A stretch of DNA of 64,000 nt from Ficedula albicollis (taxonomy: Eukaryota > Chordata > Aves > Passeriformes > Muscicapidae): positions 40,367,717 through 40,431,716 of the forward strand of contig NC_021677.1 of the NCBI RefSeq assembly GCF_000247815.1, written 5' to 3'. Below, piece after piece: positions 24,935 to 39,558 of this stretch. Under the pieces are notes generated by a model. It was not told where the DNA came from and did not search any database. It saw only the letters and a program-made list of their open reading frames with translations. The translations under genes were made by a program, and so were the position numbers. The number at the start of each line of letters is the position of its first letter. Positions within the stretch are counted from its first letter, which is position 1.

Positions 24935-27690
24935 GTTCCAGTCCTTTGGCAGATTTTCACCTCTGAGACTTGGGTAGTTTCAGTTTGCTCATGGTCCTTC
25001 TGCACAGACTGTTGCCATTCAAAATTCAGCCAATGCAGAGAAGAGCAGGTAAGGGACTTCATGAATCTGGCACTCCCAACAGCTGTATCTTGGGGTGACA
25101 GGTGCCCAGCAGGCATGAGTACATGCTCTCCTCAGGCCTTTAATTCCCTTGGTCTATCTGCCTACTCTTTGTTCCTCTATCCCCGTAATTTTTGTCTGCA
25201 TGAACTATACACCAGCCCTTCACCTGTTCTTGTCTTCTCAGAGTCTCCTGTGTCTTACCAGGTTCTTTTGCTTCTTACAATACCTGGACAGCTCTAAGTG
25301 CCCTTCCACTTTCTGAGAGTTTCATCCACCCACCAAACTGTGCTTCCATAGCAGAGCTGGGGGAGACTCAGCATATACCTCCTGTTGCCTTCCACCCCTA
25401 AGCATCTCTCTGGGCTATTCCCCCTCCTCTCAAACCATCCTGTTTTGCCTTTGCACTCTCACAATGCTTTGAGCTCTATTTGATTTGCAGACACAATTTT
25501 CTTCCATGTAATTCAGCTCTGCCCTGTGAATTGGCTCTTCACTGATACATTTTTGCTTAGCTTGAAGAGGATTAAGTAAATTCTTTCACCATGGCAGTCC
25601 TATTTCTGGCCTGTGCCTGTTATCAGGGAACATAGGACAGTGGCAGCAGGGGAAAGCATTTTATTAAGAGGCCAAGGTATTTGCCACACAGTCCTACTGC
25701 TCTCCTGTTCCCCACTAAGCTTTTGCAGACATTGGTAGATAAAGTTCTGCTAACAATAGCATTGCCCCATTATTTCTGCCTTTGTGACCAAAGGCAGCTA
25801 CTGAATTTTCTTTTCCAAATGCTATTAGCTCTTCCCTCTAAAGTTTCTATATTTAATACAAATCTTCCATGTCTGAAGTTTGTGGCAGTCATGCATGGGC
25901 AGGCAGGAAAGTGAAGGGAAGCCTGCCACACAGTCTGCCCACCGTGCTCACCTGGACACAGAGCAGGATGCCAAGGAGAAGCTGAACAGGGGGCCCTGCC
26001 ACTCACTCAGCCAGTGCCTGCTCAGCTGCTGTTGAGAGAAGGGGAAGCACCTAAAGCCACCCCTGGCTGTTCGGCTCTGAGCCACAGCTGCAGGGCTAGG
26101 ACTGAGCCAGCACAGAAACCTCCTGTAGGTCCTAGCCCACAGCACAAACTCACCAGCCCACAGCAGCCCTCAGCAGGAAGAGGCTGCTTCTGCTCTCAGG
26201 CTATTGTACAGCAGGTTAGTTCCCCACAGCAGACAGAGGGCAGCCACTGCTCTGCAGACAGAGCATGTACAGCAAACCTTTCTCTGTACCCTCTACCTTG
26301 GCACCTCATGGACAGCCAGCCTGGTCCAGCACCAGCAGCACATTCTCCAGCAAACATCTGTCCATGCAAACCACACAGAGTTTGTCCCAGTGCTCAGCAC
26401 CTAAGGAGGGTCCCACACCTCAGAGAACACTCTCAGTGTCCTTTAAACAACAGCTCCCAGTCAAACCCTGGCAATGTGTCCAAGCAGTAATCTTTCCAGG
26501 GTGAAATCCTGCAAGTTCAGCAATGTAGAGGACTCACTGGTCTTTGTTCTTCCCTTGATGGAACAACACAAACCCAGGCTGGCTGTGACAGCTCTTTGTC
26601 ATGTATGATCCACTACAGCAAGAAAAACCATTGACCTTGAGCAGCACCTGGCTTACCTGGCTGACCTGTTGAGAAGATCACCTCTGTCTCCATGCTGACT
26701 TCTGAATGAACAGAGCTTTATCATCCTCTGCTTTCAGCATGTGGTAAAGACTAGTGGGGTAGAAGTAGAAGGAGAGCTCTACCACATCCTCTCCCTGGAT
26801 AACCATTGCATCAGGTTAGAACTGTGCAAGACACAAGCTTTTTCCCTCAGTAACCAAGATTAGACCATGAATAAAAGGAATTAGCTAAAGGTCAAGCCAG
26901 CTAGAACAAGAATAATGAAAATGGGCTTAAGGAACAGCTGTGTGCAGTTGCTCACAGTACAGCAGATTTTGTCCTTTTCCTGACTCAGTGGTTGGGGGAG
27001 GCAGAAATTTTAGCAGTGGCCAAAAGCACTTCTGGCTGGTGGACTGCTAGATGCATCATAAGCATATGCCTGTTTTCCCTGCCCTGCATCCCCTGAGTCA
27101 TACACAAAATAGATAAGCATTGCCTTTCATCCCTCTCTGAGGGGTGCTGCCTCCTGCAACAGTCAAAGCTTCTCCCCTTGCAAGAACATCCCTCACTTCT
27201 GAGGTTAATGTGATGTGCCCTGGTGCCTCCAGTCACAGCAGACAAAGGATTCTTCTCCTTGGAGTCTTAGACCCTGTAATTAACCCTTGGCCCTTTGGAC
27301 CAAAAGAGAAGCTGGAACACTTTGACATTTGGAACCTGTTGGAAAGTTCAATTAACTTCAAGGGCCTTTTCTAGGAACATTAGTTGAGGAAACAAAGAAT
27401 TCAGAGAAGTGCTGGAACATTGTCATCAAATTGTTCTGAATGTATCTATTTTTAGAGGTGAAGAGAAGCAGCTGAAGAGAATACCTTAGAGCCTTAGTGC
27501 ATGGCATGGTGGTTATGGGCCTCTCTCAGCCCCTCTCTGAGCCAGAGGAAAGGGGGTGGTGATGATGGTGTTGGTAGCATCTTTCTTTATTTTATTATTT
27601 TATTTTTTTAAGAGATGAAGTTCCATTTTCACCACCCCACCCCCATGGTCAGAAAATGAGACCCACAGATAGAGCTGAAGATAATGGCAG

Positions 27691-27735
27691 GTTGCCATGG
27701 AAATGTGCATTTAGTCTCACTGTTTCCATGGCAAC
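27691..27735. promoter_or_regulatory. Mirrored pair of RFX X-box motifs
   Basis: GTTGCCATGGAAA (27691-27703) and its exact reverse complement TTTCCATGGCAAC (27723-27735), separated by 19 bp. Each arm matches the X-box bound by RFX-family winged-helix factors (consensus close to GTTGCCATGGCAAC). The motif and symmetry are seen directly; enhancer or promoter function is inferred. No recognised gene is nearer than ISCA2, about 5 kb away. Confidence 0.5.
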
Positions 27736-28214
27736 TGAAAGACATACCATTCTGTTCCTCTGAAGGATGCCAAAGGTAAATGAGCACTGATTAAAACAGG
27801 GGCACAAACTTGGGTTCTAATCAACAACAAAGACTAGGACCATAAACTCTTATTGCTCAAGCAGGAGATATTAAGAACCATACAAGTTCTGGGAAGGCCA
27901 GCAGCAGGAAGTACTGCACACAAACTGCTCCCACGGGTTGCAGAATCACAGTCTTGGTGTAATGGCCCATCTCACTGTCATGAACAGCTTCAGCTGACTC
28001 ACACAACATTTCTGTCCACAGCTGGATACTAAACCAACCCAAAGTTCATGATCTACTCAGCTGTTTCCTGGGCAGGTATCTGCACAGATCAAAGCCAGTT
28101 GCAGCCTAATCCTGGAAACCATGCAGAGCAAACATATTCCTTAGAACACAGCAGGATCTGAACTGCACCATTAATCCTCTACCTAGCCCCTAGTGGCATT
28201 TGGTTGGAGGATTC

Positions 28215-28535
28215 ATCCTCTTAAAAAAAAAAAAAAAAAGAAGAAGAAACAAGAAGAAGAAAAAATTTCAAAAGAAAAAAAGAAAAAGAAAAGAGAAAAA
28301 GAAGGGAAAAGAAGGGAAAAGAAAAGAAAAGAAAAGAAAAGAAAAGAAAAGAAAAGAAAAGAAAAGAAAAGAAAAGAAAAGAAAAGAAAAGAAAAGAAAA
28401 GAAAAGAAAAGAAAAGAAAAGAAAAGAAAAGAAAAGAAAAGAAAAGAAAAGAAAAGAAAAGAAAAGAAAAGAAAAGAAAAGAAAAGAAAAGAAAAGAAAA
28501 GAAAAGAAAAGAAAAGAATAAAAAGCTTCCCAAAT
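28215..28535. repeat. (GAAAA)n purine microsatellite
   Basis: An A-run of about 17 and mixed AAG/AAAG purines lead into about 40 uninterrupted GAAAA units (about 28315-28515). The plus strand is purine-only for about 200 bp and could form triplex DNA. The lysine/glutamate/arginine-rich open frame and its phenylalanine-rich antisense are artefacts of the repeat. Confidence 0.95.
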
Positions 28536-28879
28536 AGAAGTTTAACAGAATACAGGTGGCTGCAGTTTATTCTTGCCAATGCTCTGTGTCCTTGAACTGT
28601 GGTTCTTTACACAGGCTGGCTGACAGTTGTATCACACACACCATTACACAAGGCTATCCCTTCCTCTACTGCCAGTCTCTCTGGCAGCTATGGCCCATTC
28701 CAGAGAAGCACGGTAAGAGCTTTGGCTGGTGTGCATGAAAACAGGCAAAGAAAAGGGAGCATCAAAACACTGCACATGCTGTCACACTCTCTGCTAATGA
28801 ATTTGATAGTGGTGTTTGCTAGTGGAGACAATGTTTGGTTCAGTCCTTAAGCATGTGTTATAGCAGGTCATTAGGAAAT

Positions 28880-29585
28880 ATAGCACACTTGCTCTGAATT
28901 TTTCTCTGAACTCCCAAGAGCTGCCCCACAGAAAGGGACCTGGGAGTCCTGATCAATGACATGTTGAACATGAGCCAGCAGTACCCTGGCAGCCAGGAGG
29001 ACCAACTTGTCCTGGGGTGCATCAGGCACAGCATCACAGCCAGGCAAGGGAAGGGATTGTCCTGCTCTGCTCTGGGCTGGGGCAGCCTCACCTCGAGTGC
29101 TGGGGGCAGTTTTGGGTGCCACAATATACAAAGGATATAAAGGTATTAGAGAGTGTCCAAAGGAGGGCAGTGAAGATGGTGAGGGCCTTGAGGGGAAGCT
29201 GTATGAGGAGTGGCTGAGGTCACTTGGTCACTGCTCAGCCTGGAGGAGACTGAGGGGAGACCTCACTTGCAGTTACAACTTGTGAGGAGGAGTGGTGGAC
29301 ACTGATCTCCTCTGTGGTGATCAGTGACAGGACCCAAGGAAATGGCACCAAGTCGTGTCAGGGGAGGTTTAGGTTGGATATTGTGAAGAGATTCTTTGTT
29401 CAGAGGGTGACTGAGACTAAATTAGGCTCCATGGGGAAAGGATTACAAGACCAAGCCTACCAGAGATCAAGCATTTGGACAATGCTCTCAGGTACATGTG
29501 ACTCTTGGCTATCCTGTCCAGGGCCAGGAGTTGGACTCAATGATTCTTGTGGGTCCCTTCCAACTCAGGATATTCTATAATACAA
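28880..29585 (+). mobile_element. CR1 LINE, 5'-truncated, 3' end
   Basis: This ~700-bp block reads like the 3' end of an avian CR1 retrotransposon in the plus direction. It has the segments around CAGTGAAGATGGTGAGGG, the tract GCCTGGAGGAGACTGAGGGG, and the terminal GGACTCAATGATTCTTGTGG followed by TTCCAACTCAGGATATTCTA. Reading frames are broken, so the copy is dead. CR1 is the dominant LINE of birds, and this copy is one reason for calling the window avian. Limits are approximate. Confidence 0.85.
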
Positions 29586-32500
29586 TAAACTCCGCTGACC
29601 AGTCCCAGCTTACAGTGTGTCAACAGTGGAACTGTTCACAGTGTACAAACTCAATTTTAAAAACTCAGGTTTTTCACTCGCAGCTGCCACCAGATGTTTG
29701 AAATGTTTGTAAGGTTGAAAACAGTCTTGGCACAAAGCATGTGCCTTCACAGCGTGGGACACAGACAAGAGAAGCCTTCTTTCATGCATTTCTGCCTTCC
29801 CATTATTGCCTCCTCCACTGCTCAGTGATTCCTCCCCCAGGTGCTGGATTCAGACAAGCCCTTAAAGTGGCAAGAAATTACACTACTGTGTGGGAGAAGC
29901 AGAAGTCCCAGTGGGTGTCATCCAGAGGTACTGGTTCCTCAACCTTACTTGTCTTCCTGACTCACCCAACAGCTCTGTACAGATGTACAATGACACAAGA
30001 GAAAGGTATGAGATTAGTGAAATTTTGCATATGAAAATTTGTAGGTGAGACAGAGAGCTATTCCCCTAACATACACCTTAGGTCGGCCATTGGTCCTATT
30101 GCAGCCACTCACCTCAAAATGCTCTTCATAGTAAATGATACCACACGGGCCCACCAACACAAGCACAGCACTCATGCATATTTCTAAACCACAAAAAAAG
30201 GGGTTAACAAAGATTTCCTATTTCCCTACCACTGCCTGGCTTGAGGCCTTGAAGTGGGACCCTCAGTTAAGAGGCCATGGTAGATACCAAATCTGAAGAA
30301 CAGAGCCAGTCCCAGGCTGAGGATATGCTGGTCATCTACCAACAAGTCTCTGCAGAGCTCCCAGAAGCTCTCACCAAAGGGAGAATTTCTATTCCATCTT
30401 CATCTACCTTCTTGTCAGTGACACTGATGATTGTGCCCTTTTCCCTTGAAGTTTCATCTTAAGGCTTCCATAAATATCTTTCTTGATCATTCATTCCTTG
30501 TCAGGTGGGTGAACTGAGAGAATCCTCCTTCTTTATGTGGGAGCAGAGAAAGATTTTCCACTGCAGTTTCTCATTATTTGGCATGAAGTGAATGCAACAC
30601 CTCCAGCTCCTTCAGCTTCTCAGGGTCTCAGTACAAGGGCTCCCAACTATTCCCACACTGCAGACCTCCTGCAGACATGCCTTGGCAGCCCCTCACGGTC
30701 CAGGCAGCATCAAATCCCCTGTCTAATCTTCTGTGTCCTTCTCTTGGCACCATGAGTCTTGCACCACAGGCTATAGTGTGGTGCCATCTTTGTCACCCAC
30801 TCAGTGCACAAAAGTTGACAGGTTAGGGTTTTTCAGTAGGAGCTAAGATCTGGCCTTTTCTGCCTACAGAGCCAAAATACATCAAGATCGCCTTCGTACT
30901 CCTCTGTCAAAAGAGCCCCTTTGCTGACTTCCTAACAGAAGTTCTCGTGTACTGACAGACTTCTAAAGAACCAGGACAACTCTGGAGGAGACAGACAGCC
31001 CTTTCCACCCACACCCTAATGAAAACTGGAAAATCAGTAGCTTTCACCAAGAGGTTACACCTTCTCCCAAGAAGCAGGACTAGGAAGCCAAGAGCAACAT
31101 GGCATACGGGCTGGAATCTTTCCAGCTCCTAGCAGCTTCTCTGATCTAAAAAGCGCACTGCAGTAATACCAGCCTGCATCCAAAACAGACAGCTGCAAAG
31201 AAACTTTTGCTCTTGCTTAGGTCCTGCCTGGAGGAAATCCCACCTCACCCCAGAACGCCTGTGCCTGTCCAGTGAGTCCCAAGGAGTAAGGGGTCCACCT
31301 AGTGCAGTCAGAGCAGTACTGCCAGAACCACGGGCAGAGCACATCACTCATGTGAGCTTCACAGCAACGCTGCAAGTGACACTGGTGGGCACAAAGCCTT
31401 ATCCTCTGCGTAGTCCCAGCAGAGGCAGACCCTCTGAAAGGGGCAGCACTCCACGTGGACAGCATTTGCTCCATCTACTGCATCGGTACAGAGCAAGTGT
31501 AGGCAAGTGGAACCTGGCTAGCATGAACAGACACGGCCCATTTACATTTAGCAAGAACAATAATCCAAGATGAAGCCTGCATGTTTACTGGGGCTAAAGG
31601 CTATCTTTAGTTCAGGGAAAAAAAACCAAAACGTGGTAGCTGCTGGTTTGCTACCTCTCCAGCAATACTGCTGCACTTTTATTTCCCATAAAAGAGCTCA
31701 AAAGAGATTTGACCTAGGTCAGTCTGTGTGAAATAGATCAAGAATGGATCTTCCTGGTTCAGAAAGCAACTCCTCTGGCCTATAGCTATCCCAGCTGAAA
31801 GAATTTATCTAACGTGTTCTACCTACACAAGCTTTAAGGTCTTACACTTTTCAAAGGCAGTTCTAGCTGACATGACCTTCAAGATCTGGAGCATAAAGGT
31901 AGGGTTAAAACACCCTGAAGAGGTTCAGACAAATCTTTTAACCACATCTTTTTACAAAATATAACAGCTCTCTCTGATAGCAACATAACTAGGTAGACGT
32001 TGTTGACTACAGGAAATGCAAAGGGCTAAACTGAAAGAGCCACTGCTCCACATCCTATCCACGTGCATCCCTATGTGACAAAGTCCGAGCAGGTCATTTA
32101 TGAGCTCCTGAAACATCTGCTGATGAAATTGAAACTAGCTGGCTATCAGCTCTGAGCACTAGAAATAAATAGGCAAAACAGGGCTGACCATAGGCACTAC
32201 TGAAGTTTAAAAAGGCATTCGGGAAGCTTAACATAAAATGCCTGTGGCATGGTCTTGAAAAGCTCACAGTTTGCCATAGGTGGTTCCCTTGAGACCAAAG
32301 TCATGCAGTGCTCCCACACTCACGTGAAAGACTCAAGTCTTAAACAATTTGGTTATGATCAGATGAAACACAAAAGAGGGAACAAAAATAGCTCCCCCAT
32401 CTCTCCTTTCAACTAGAAGCAGGTGAATCACTGACTTTAAAGACATCTAGTGGCAGATAAAAAACTATAGAAAATAACTAATCAAAAGGATGTTATTCTG

Positions 32501-32800
32501 GAAACTTCTAGACATCCCATTCCATGGGAGTCTTAGAAAGGAGTGGAGCTATTCCAGTCTTTCACGTAACCAGGCATGTTAGACAGAGACTAAATGGTAA
32601 ACCAAGTTATGGAAAAGTTTCCCAGACAACTGTAAGTCAAAAGGACTTGCAAACTCTTAGGCAGTACTCCTGCTCTCCTCTGTCTCTATCACCTCAAACT
32701 CCCTTCCTGCTGACAAGAGCAGGCAGCAACCACACCATGAAACCTGAGAGTCTGTATGATCTAAAATTCTAAGTCGGGCTTAGGAACCGCCTAAAATAGC
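29586..32800. other. Gene-poor DNA upstream of the ISCA2 3' end
   Basis: No exon, RNA gene or transposon end recognised. The part nearest 32.8 kb may include alternative ISCA2 3' UTR. Confidence 0.5.
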
Positions 32801-32823
32801 ACTGGGGCATAGAGAGCTGTGAA

Positions 32824-32829
32824 TTTATT
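32824..32829 (-). terminator. ISCA2: Candidate ISCA2 polyadenylation signal
   Basis: TTTATT on the plus strand reads AATAAA on the minus strand, about 720 nt downstream of the ISCA2 stop codon. It would define a 3' UTR of ordinary length. Chosen by motif and distance only. Confidence 0.4.
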
Positions 32830-33545
32830 TTTTTCATATATATACAAACGGTTTTTCTTCTGTTTATATATATAAAAGACATAAGCTATTAATTTTTCCT
32901 AACTCAATTTTTTTGGTTTCACTTACTCTGACCAAGTGAAAAACATCATCCCAGGAACTTACAGCAAAGGCACCATAGGTTCCTGGGACCAAGAGAATCC
33001 TGTTCAGCAAGAAAAAAGTATCTGGAAAAGCCCATTGTAAGCTGGGCAGTGAAGAGCCAGCAGTACATGTGAGAAAGACTCCAAGTCCCATTCACTTGGA
33101 AGACAAGGAATAAGCAACACTAGCCCGAAAGAACCCACATTCTACCCACATGTAAATGCACAAGCAATACTGACCAATCTCATAGACTTTTTTTAGTAAG
33201 ACCTTTCAATAAACATACACACACATATATATACAGCCTTCTCTTGCAGAGACAGTTAAGTAGTTCCACATTCAGGTCAGGGCAGGTCAGTCAGCCCCAC
33301 CTGGCCGGTGGTTCACAAGGTGCTCCTTGTGTGTGTGCTCATGGTAACTTCATCATTTCTGAAGGGAAGGCCAACAAGTCTTGGAGACAGGCTCAGTGCA
33401 AACACACACACAGCTGCAGTAATGTGTAACAGCTGTGTCACAGTGTAAGGGGGATGAGAGGGAGCAGCAGGGAAAAGAACAAACATAAATCCTCTGGAGA
33501 TTGCCAGAAGTATCTGCAAACAGTGTCCATCCATGAGAAGTCCAG

Positions 33546-34997
<1,452 letters not shown>

Positions 34998-35005
<8 letters not shown>

Positions 35006-35018
35006 GGCGGAAGTGCGG
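34998..35018 (-). promoter_or_regulatory. ISCA2: ISCA2 start-site YY1/ETS motif cluster
   Basis: On the minus strand CACTTCCGCCATGGCGGCGG overlaps the start codon. ACTTCCG is an ETS/GABP site and GCCATGGCGGC is a YY1 site placed at the initiator ATG, a common layout in TATA-less housekeeping promoters for mitochondrial proteins. Function is inferred from the motifs. Confidence 0.5.
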
Positions 35019-35149
35019 CCGCGCCCACAGCGGGGCGGCACCGGGCCGGCGGGACGGTGGTGGCGGTGGCCGTGGTCGTTCGCGGGCGGTGCTGGGCCTG
35101 GGCTTCGGAGAACGCGAAGTGCGCAAAGGCACCGTTCGCAGCCACGGAG

Positions 35150-38100
35150 CTGTGAAGAGTAATAAAATAAATAGCGAGCGCTGTCCGTCAGCGCATGCTT
35201 GTCCCGTAAGGTTATCATGAGCAGAACCCAGAGAAGGGTCAAGGTGCCGCCGCAGGGGCGTTGGGTAGGCTGAAGAGCAAACACGGCAGCAGGGCTGAGG
35301 GGTTTTAGGGTTTCTCCCGGACACCGGCTTTTCTGGTTTGCTCTCCTTTATCAGGTGGAGGCCACTCTTCCTTCGTTCGAAGGCTTGGCCCGGCGCTGCT
35401 CAGCCTCACACCCACAGTGTCCTCGCCTCCCACCGCAGCAAGGGTGGAAGGAGCTCCCGGCCCCGGCCCTGGCCCCGGCCCCGGCAGGGCTCACCCGACT
35501 CCGGGCAGGCCCTTACGGCCGCCCGGGGCACGTTGCCCTCCCACGGTGGTTTAAGCTCCTCCTGATCGTCTGCCGTGTGACAGCGGCCTGGCCGGTCCCT
35601 CACAGATTGTGGTTAAAAGTCTTTATCTCTCTGTTCCTCATGTGATTCTGGGGGAGGAATCCTGTTCCTCAGCCCTAGCCAGACCTGCGGAGAGTCATAC
35701 AGTGACTGTGTGGAAGACTGGTGGAAGAAAACCTGTCATCCCAGCAGGAGGGGGTGATTTTCCGTCAGAGGACTTGAGTACCTCGTCACAGTTTGCTTTC
35801 TCACCATCCTGCTCCAAACAAGGTGGTTCTTCTGCAATCACGGGGTTTTGCTTTTTGTTCGACCCTGAACATGTAGATAAAGACTGGTTTGAGCTGTTTA
35901 ATCTTGCTTACTCTTGGGTTAGCTCTCATGATGCTAGGATAAAGCCAGGAGAATACCACAAGCAGGGTCCCAGCAGGAGTAGTGCTAATGCAGGCACCTG
36001 CAATAGTTGATGAATCCTCATCAGACATAGCAGAACACTGAATGTTTAAATATAAACATATTGGGGTGCTTCTCGATTATTATCAGTGTAGCATCCCAAA
36101 AGCTGACAACTTTGGAGGAGGGAATGAAAACATCCTGGGAGAAAACATGAGGAGGGATCATGCCTGATTTCTTTTCATATTGCATTGACTTTCTTTCTCA
36201 CTCCGTAGGGTGTATTAGATTGATCCTGCTGCATTTCTCCATGGTGTGGCTGTATTCACTCTGGCACCTTTCAGAGAATGGATGTAGCCAGCCCCCAAAA
36301 AACAGACACTTACTTTGGAGTTGCCTTCATTTTCACTGTGTTAAAGTGACAGAAAGGTGTTAAGTGACAGAAATGTAGCAAGCAGCTTCAAGGATCTTTG
36401 GGACATTGCTGAAATGATTACTGCAGACTGAAATAATGAGAAAAAGGCCAGCTAGCATCACTCACAGTTAATATAACTAATAATCTGCTGTGCCAAGGAG
36501 AGACTCATGTTCTGGGGACAACTTTTTGGTGTGACAAGGGGAGGTGGGATAACTAAGAACAGCTATTCCCTTGCATCTCTTATCACTGGCTGGTATTTTC
36601 CTTCAGTCAGCTATGTGGTACAGGGGTGGTTGCTTGCTTTTTTCCATGGAGTAGTTTTCCTTCCTGGGTTCTGATTTTGTTGGTCATCTTGTTCCTGACA
36701 GCTGGACATAATCTGGTTTTAAGTTTGTATTTTGATTTTCTGTTCTTATTCTGGTTTGTGGTGTCTTGGTTTGGGGAGTTTTTATCTCTCTTTAAGCACA
36801 CTGTATTGAAGAGATTTATCTGAGAGTTGAATTTTCTAGATATTTTGCTCTTTTCTCCTCTGCAAATGATGCTAAAATCTCTTGTATCTATTTTGAAGGG
36901 AAACTAAACTTGTTTCAGTGCTTCAGAAACTGGTGATAATAAAACCTCTAGTGTGGTTTTGAATGCAAAAGTGGATGTGATGAATTTAAATGTGAATTCT
37001 GATGATCTGTAGCAAAAGGAGCATGTTCTGGCTGAAAGAACAGTTAAATTGATTAGTCTCTGTATGTGGATTTTCTTGAGAACCTGCCTTCTATATTCAC
37101 TGACGCTGTAGTGCCTGCAAGCACATCTGTTTATTGAGCTGCAAATGCTATGCTGTTAGAGGGATTTGAATTAATCAGGTGTAGATAGCTGATGAAGTGG
37201 AACTTCAGGCTTTTTCCTCGTGTAATAGAGTTGGTTGAACTACAAAAATTAACGACTGCAGTATCAGTCTTGCTGGAATGAATTTGTCTGCTAACTTTCT
37301 CAGCCTTTTCCGCTGGTGTTTCTGCACTGCAGCATAAGCTCCCTGTGATGTTGGTATTCTGAAAGGACCTCCATCTGCAAAATAATGAGACCAGCCTGAA
37401 GTTGATTTGAATCTTTCTTAAGCAGTGTTTGGCTCCAAGGGAACGTGGAGGCTTGTGCCTGTTATCAGATGCCATATGGGGCATGTGCCTAAAAGCAAGG
37501 TCTGTTTAGCCCAAGATGCTTGTGCTGCCCTGGGGAATTTAAGCTTTAGTAATGTTATTGCAAAACTGACACCATGATAATGTATAATATCAACTAAAAA
37601 CCTTGGGCAGAAGGTTTCTGCTTCCTTCTGCTGTGAAGGCCTTGGCTGTAGATTTACAGACTTACACTTATTAGGCTTTTTACTCCAGTTTGGGGTGCAG
37701 AGAGGGGAAATGGACATGTTCATTTAGATCTCAGATGCAATGATTTTCAGTTCAAAGCCTTTGAAATATGTGTTGACTTGTATGTACCTAGTCACTGCCA
37801 TTGTGTAAAAGCACCTGTGAAGCAAAGATAGGTGGTGAGTTGTTTCACAGGAAGGCATCTTGATATAATGGACTGTGGAATTTGCTTCCAAGAAAAATTC
37901 CAAGCACTGCTTATCCTGTGAATGTGTGACGACACTTTATGGTGTTGCTCTGACCTGACTGCAGTTGTTACCAGCTTTGTTTACCATCTGTAAGACTCGA
38001 AGGATAGGGATAAGGGATGCCTTTTGAAAGGCATGCTTTCCATGCACAAGGAAAAGCCTTTATCGGGTCAGTTAGAAAGTGTGCTAGGTAGTGTTAAATA

Positions 38101-38760
38101 CATGGCTTAGTCTCAGCAGGGATTTTTTGAGGGTGGTGTTTTTGGTTTTTTTTTCATAGCACTGTGGAAAGCACTTTGCGATGCATGTGTTTGGAAACTG
38201 AATGCTTATTCGAAATCTAAAAAAAAACCCCAAACATGAAAAAACTCTACACCCCTTCTGATGTGACACCCTTTGCAGAGGGCCTGAGCAAAGTGTGGGG
38301 TGCCATCTCTGAGTCACTTGGCTGTGCAGCTGCAGCTGAGCAGGCAGACACCTCGCTGGGACAGAGGTCTGGAGCGGGGACGCTGTGTCAGCTCTGCCAC
38401 ATTCCTACCAAATCAGCACTCACGTGCCTCTCTACCGTGTTCTGACATGATCCCAGAAAGGCTGAGATTTGCTACCACGTGAAATTGGTGAAAAGTTGTA
38501 AACTTTAGCTTGGACCAAATGCTTTCTGAAGCGTTGTCTGGTTTGCCTTGACATCCACAGCACAAAGCAGGGAGTCTCTGGCGATTCACGAGTTTGAGAA
38601 ACAGGACTGACGTGCGTGCTCTGTGAAAGGTAGCAGCCACGCCAGGTACTCAGCGGATGACTCTTGGCACTCATGTTACACAAACAGCTTTCGACATGCA
38701 GAACAGGAGGTGTGGGATACGTATGAACAAGGCCAGGGACGAATCTATTACAGCAGCTTT
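35150..38760. other. ISCA2-NPC2 intergenic region
   Basis: About 3.6 kb between two divergent genes. The first ~450 bp (to about 35580) is CpG-rich, then the sequence becomes A/T-rich. I see no exon of known family, RNA gene or transposon end. Two CACGTG E-boxes lie at 38421-38426 and 38476-38481 on the NPC2 side. Confidence 0.5.
38421..38481. promoter_or_regulatory. Two CACGTG E-boxes upstream of NPC2
   Basis: CACGTG occurs at 38421-38426 (context ACTCACGTGCCT) and 38476-38481 (context TACCACGTGAAA). Lysosomal genes such as NPC2 are commonly controlled by TFEB/TFE3 through CLEAR elements (TCACGTGA core). The first site matches half of that core and the second the other half. Distance and imperfect flanks keep this tentative. 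Confidence 0.3.
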
Positions 38761-38762
38761 AA

Positions 38763-38852
38763 GGGCTTTATGTTTTATCCCCTTTCAGAAGGGGCAGCAA
38801 AGGAGCGCGGGCTTTATGTGTTATCCCCTTTCAGAAGGGGCAGCAAAGGAGC
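38763..38852. repeat. 46-bp tandem repeat carrying two hairpins, upstream of NPC2
   Basis: A 44-bp unit occurs at 38763-38806 and 38809-38852 with one difference. Each contains CCCCTTTCAGAAGGGG (38779-38794 and 38825-38840), a perfect 6-bp stem with a TCAG loop. It lies a few hundred bases upstream of the NPC2 first exon. Confidence 0.85.
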
Positions 38853-39104
38853 TTCCCGGCCCATGGCACCGCCTGTATCTGAGCCTGTCCTCCGGCTGCT
38901 GCCTTTGACACTGACTGTCCCAGGACTGCCCAGGAGTGAGGATGTCCAGTGGCAGCACTTTCGGAGATGGTGTCTGTCTGTCTGTGCCAGGGCCGTAGTT
39001 GCAGCACACCACCACTGGCCGCGGCGGGGGCGGGCGGTCGCTCCCCGGCCCCGGGAGCGGGGGCGGCTCCAGCCCGGCTCCAGCCCGGCCCCGCTGAGGG
39101 CGGG

Positions 39105-39558
<454 letters not shown>

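Larger units (their letters stand above)
21344..28215. other. Gene-poor DNA apart from listed repeats and motifs
   Basis: No gene recognised. Listed separately are small tandem duplications (21650-21873, 22667-22739, 24788-24934), a G/C-rich patch (22230-22690) and a mirrored X-box pair (27691-27735). Confidence 0.5.

Noticed and set aside
28193..28595. Lysine/arginine/glutamate-rich frame and its phenylalanine-rich antisense
   Set aside because: Translation of a (GAAAA)n microsatellite.
1..33000. SYNDIG1L or another neighbour expected from human synteny
   Set aside because: I looked for conserved transmembrane exons on the minus strand and recognised none. The region is left unassigned.
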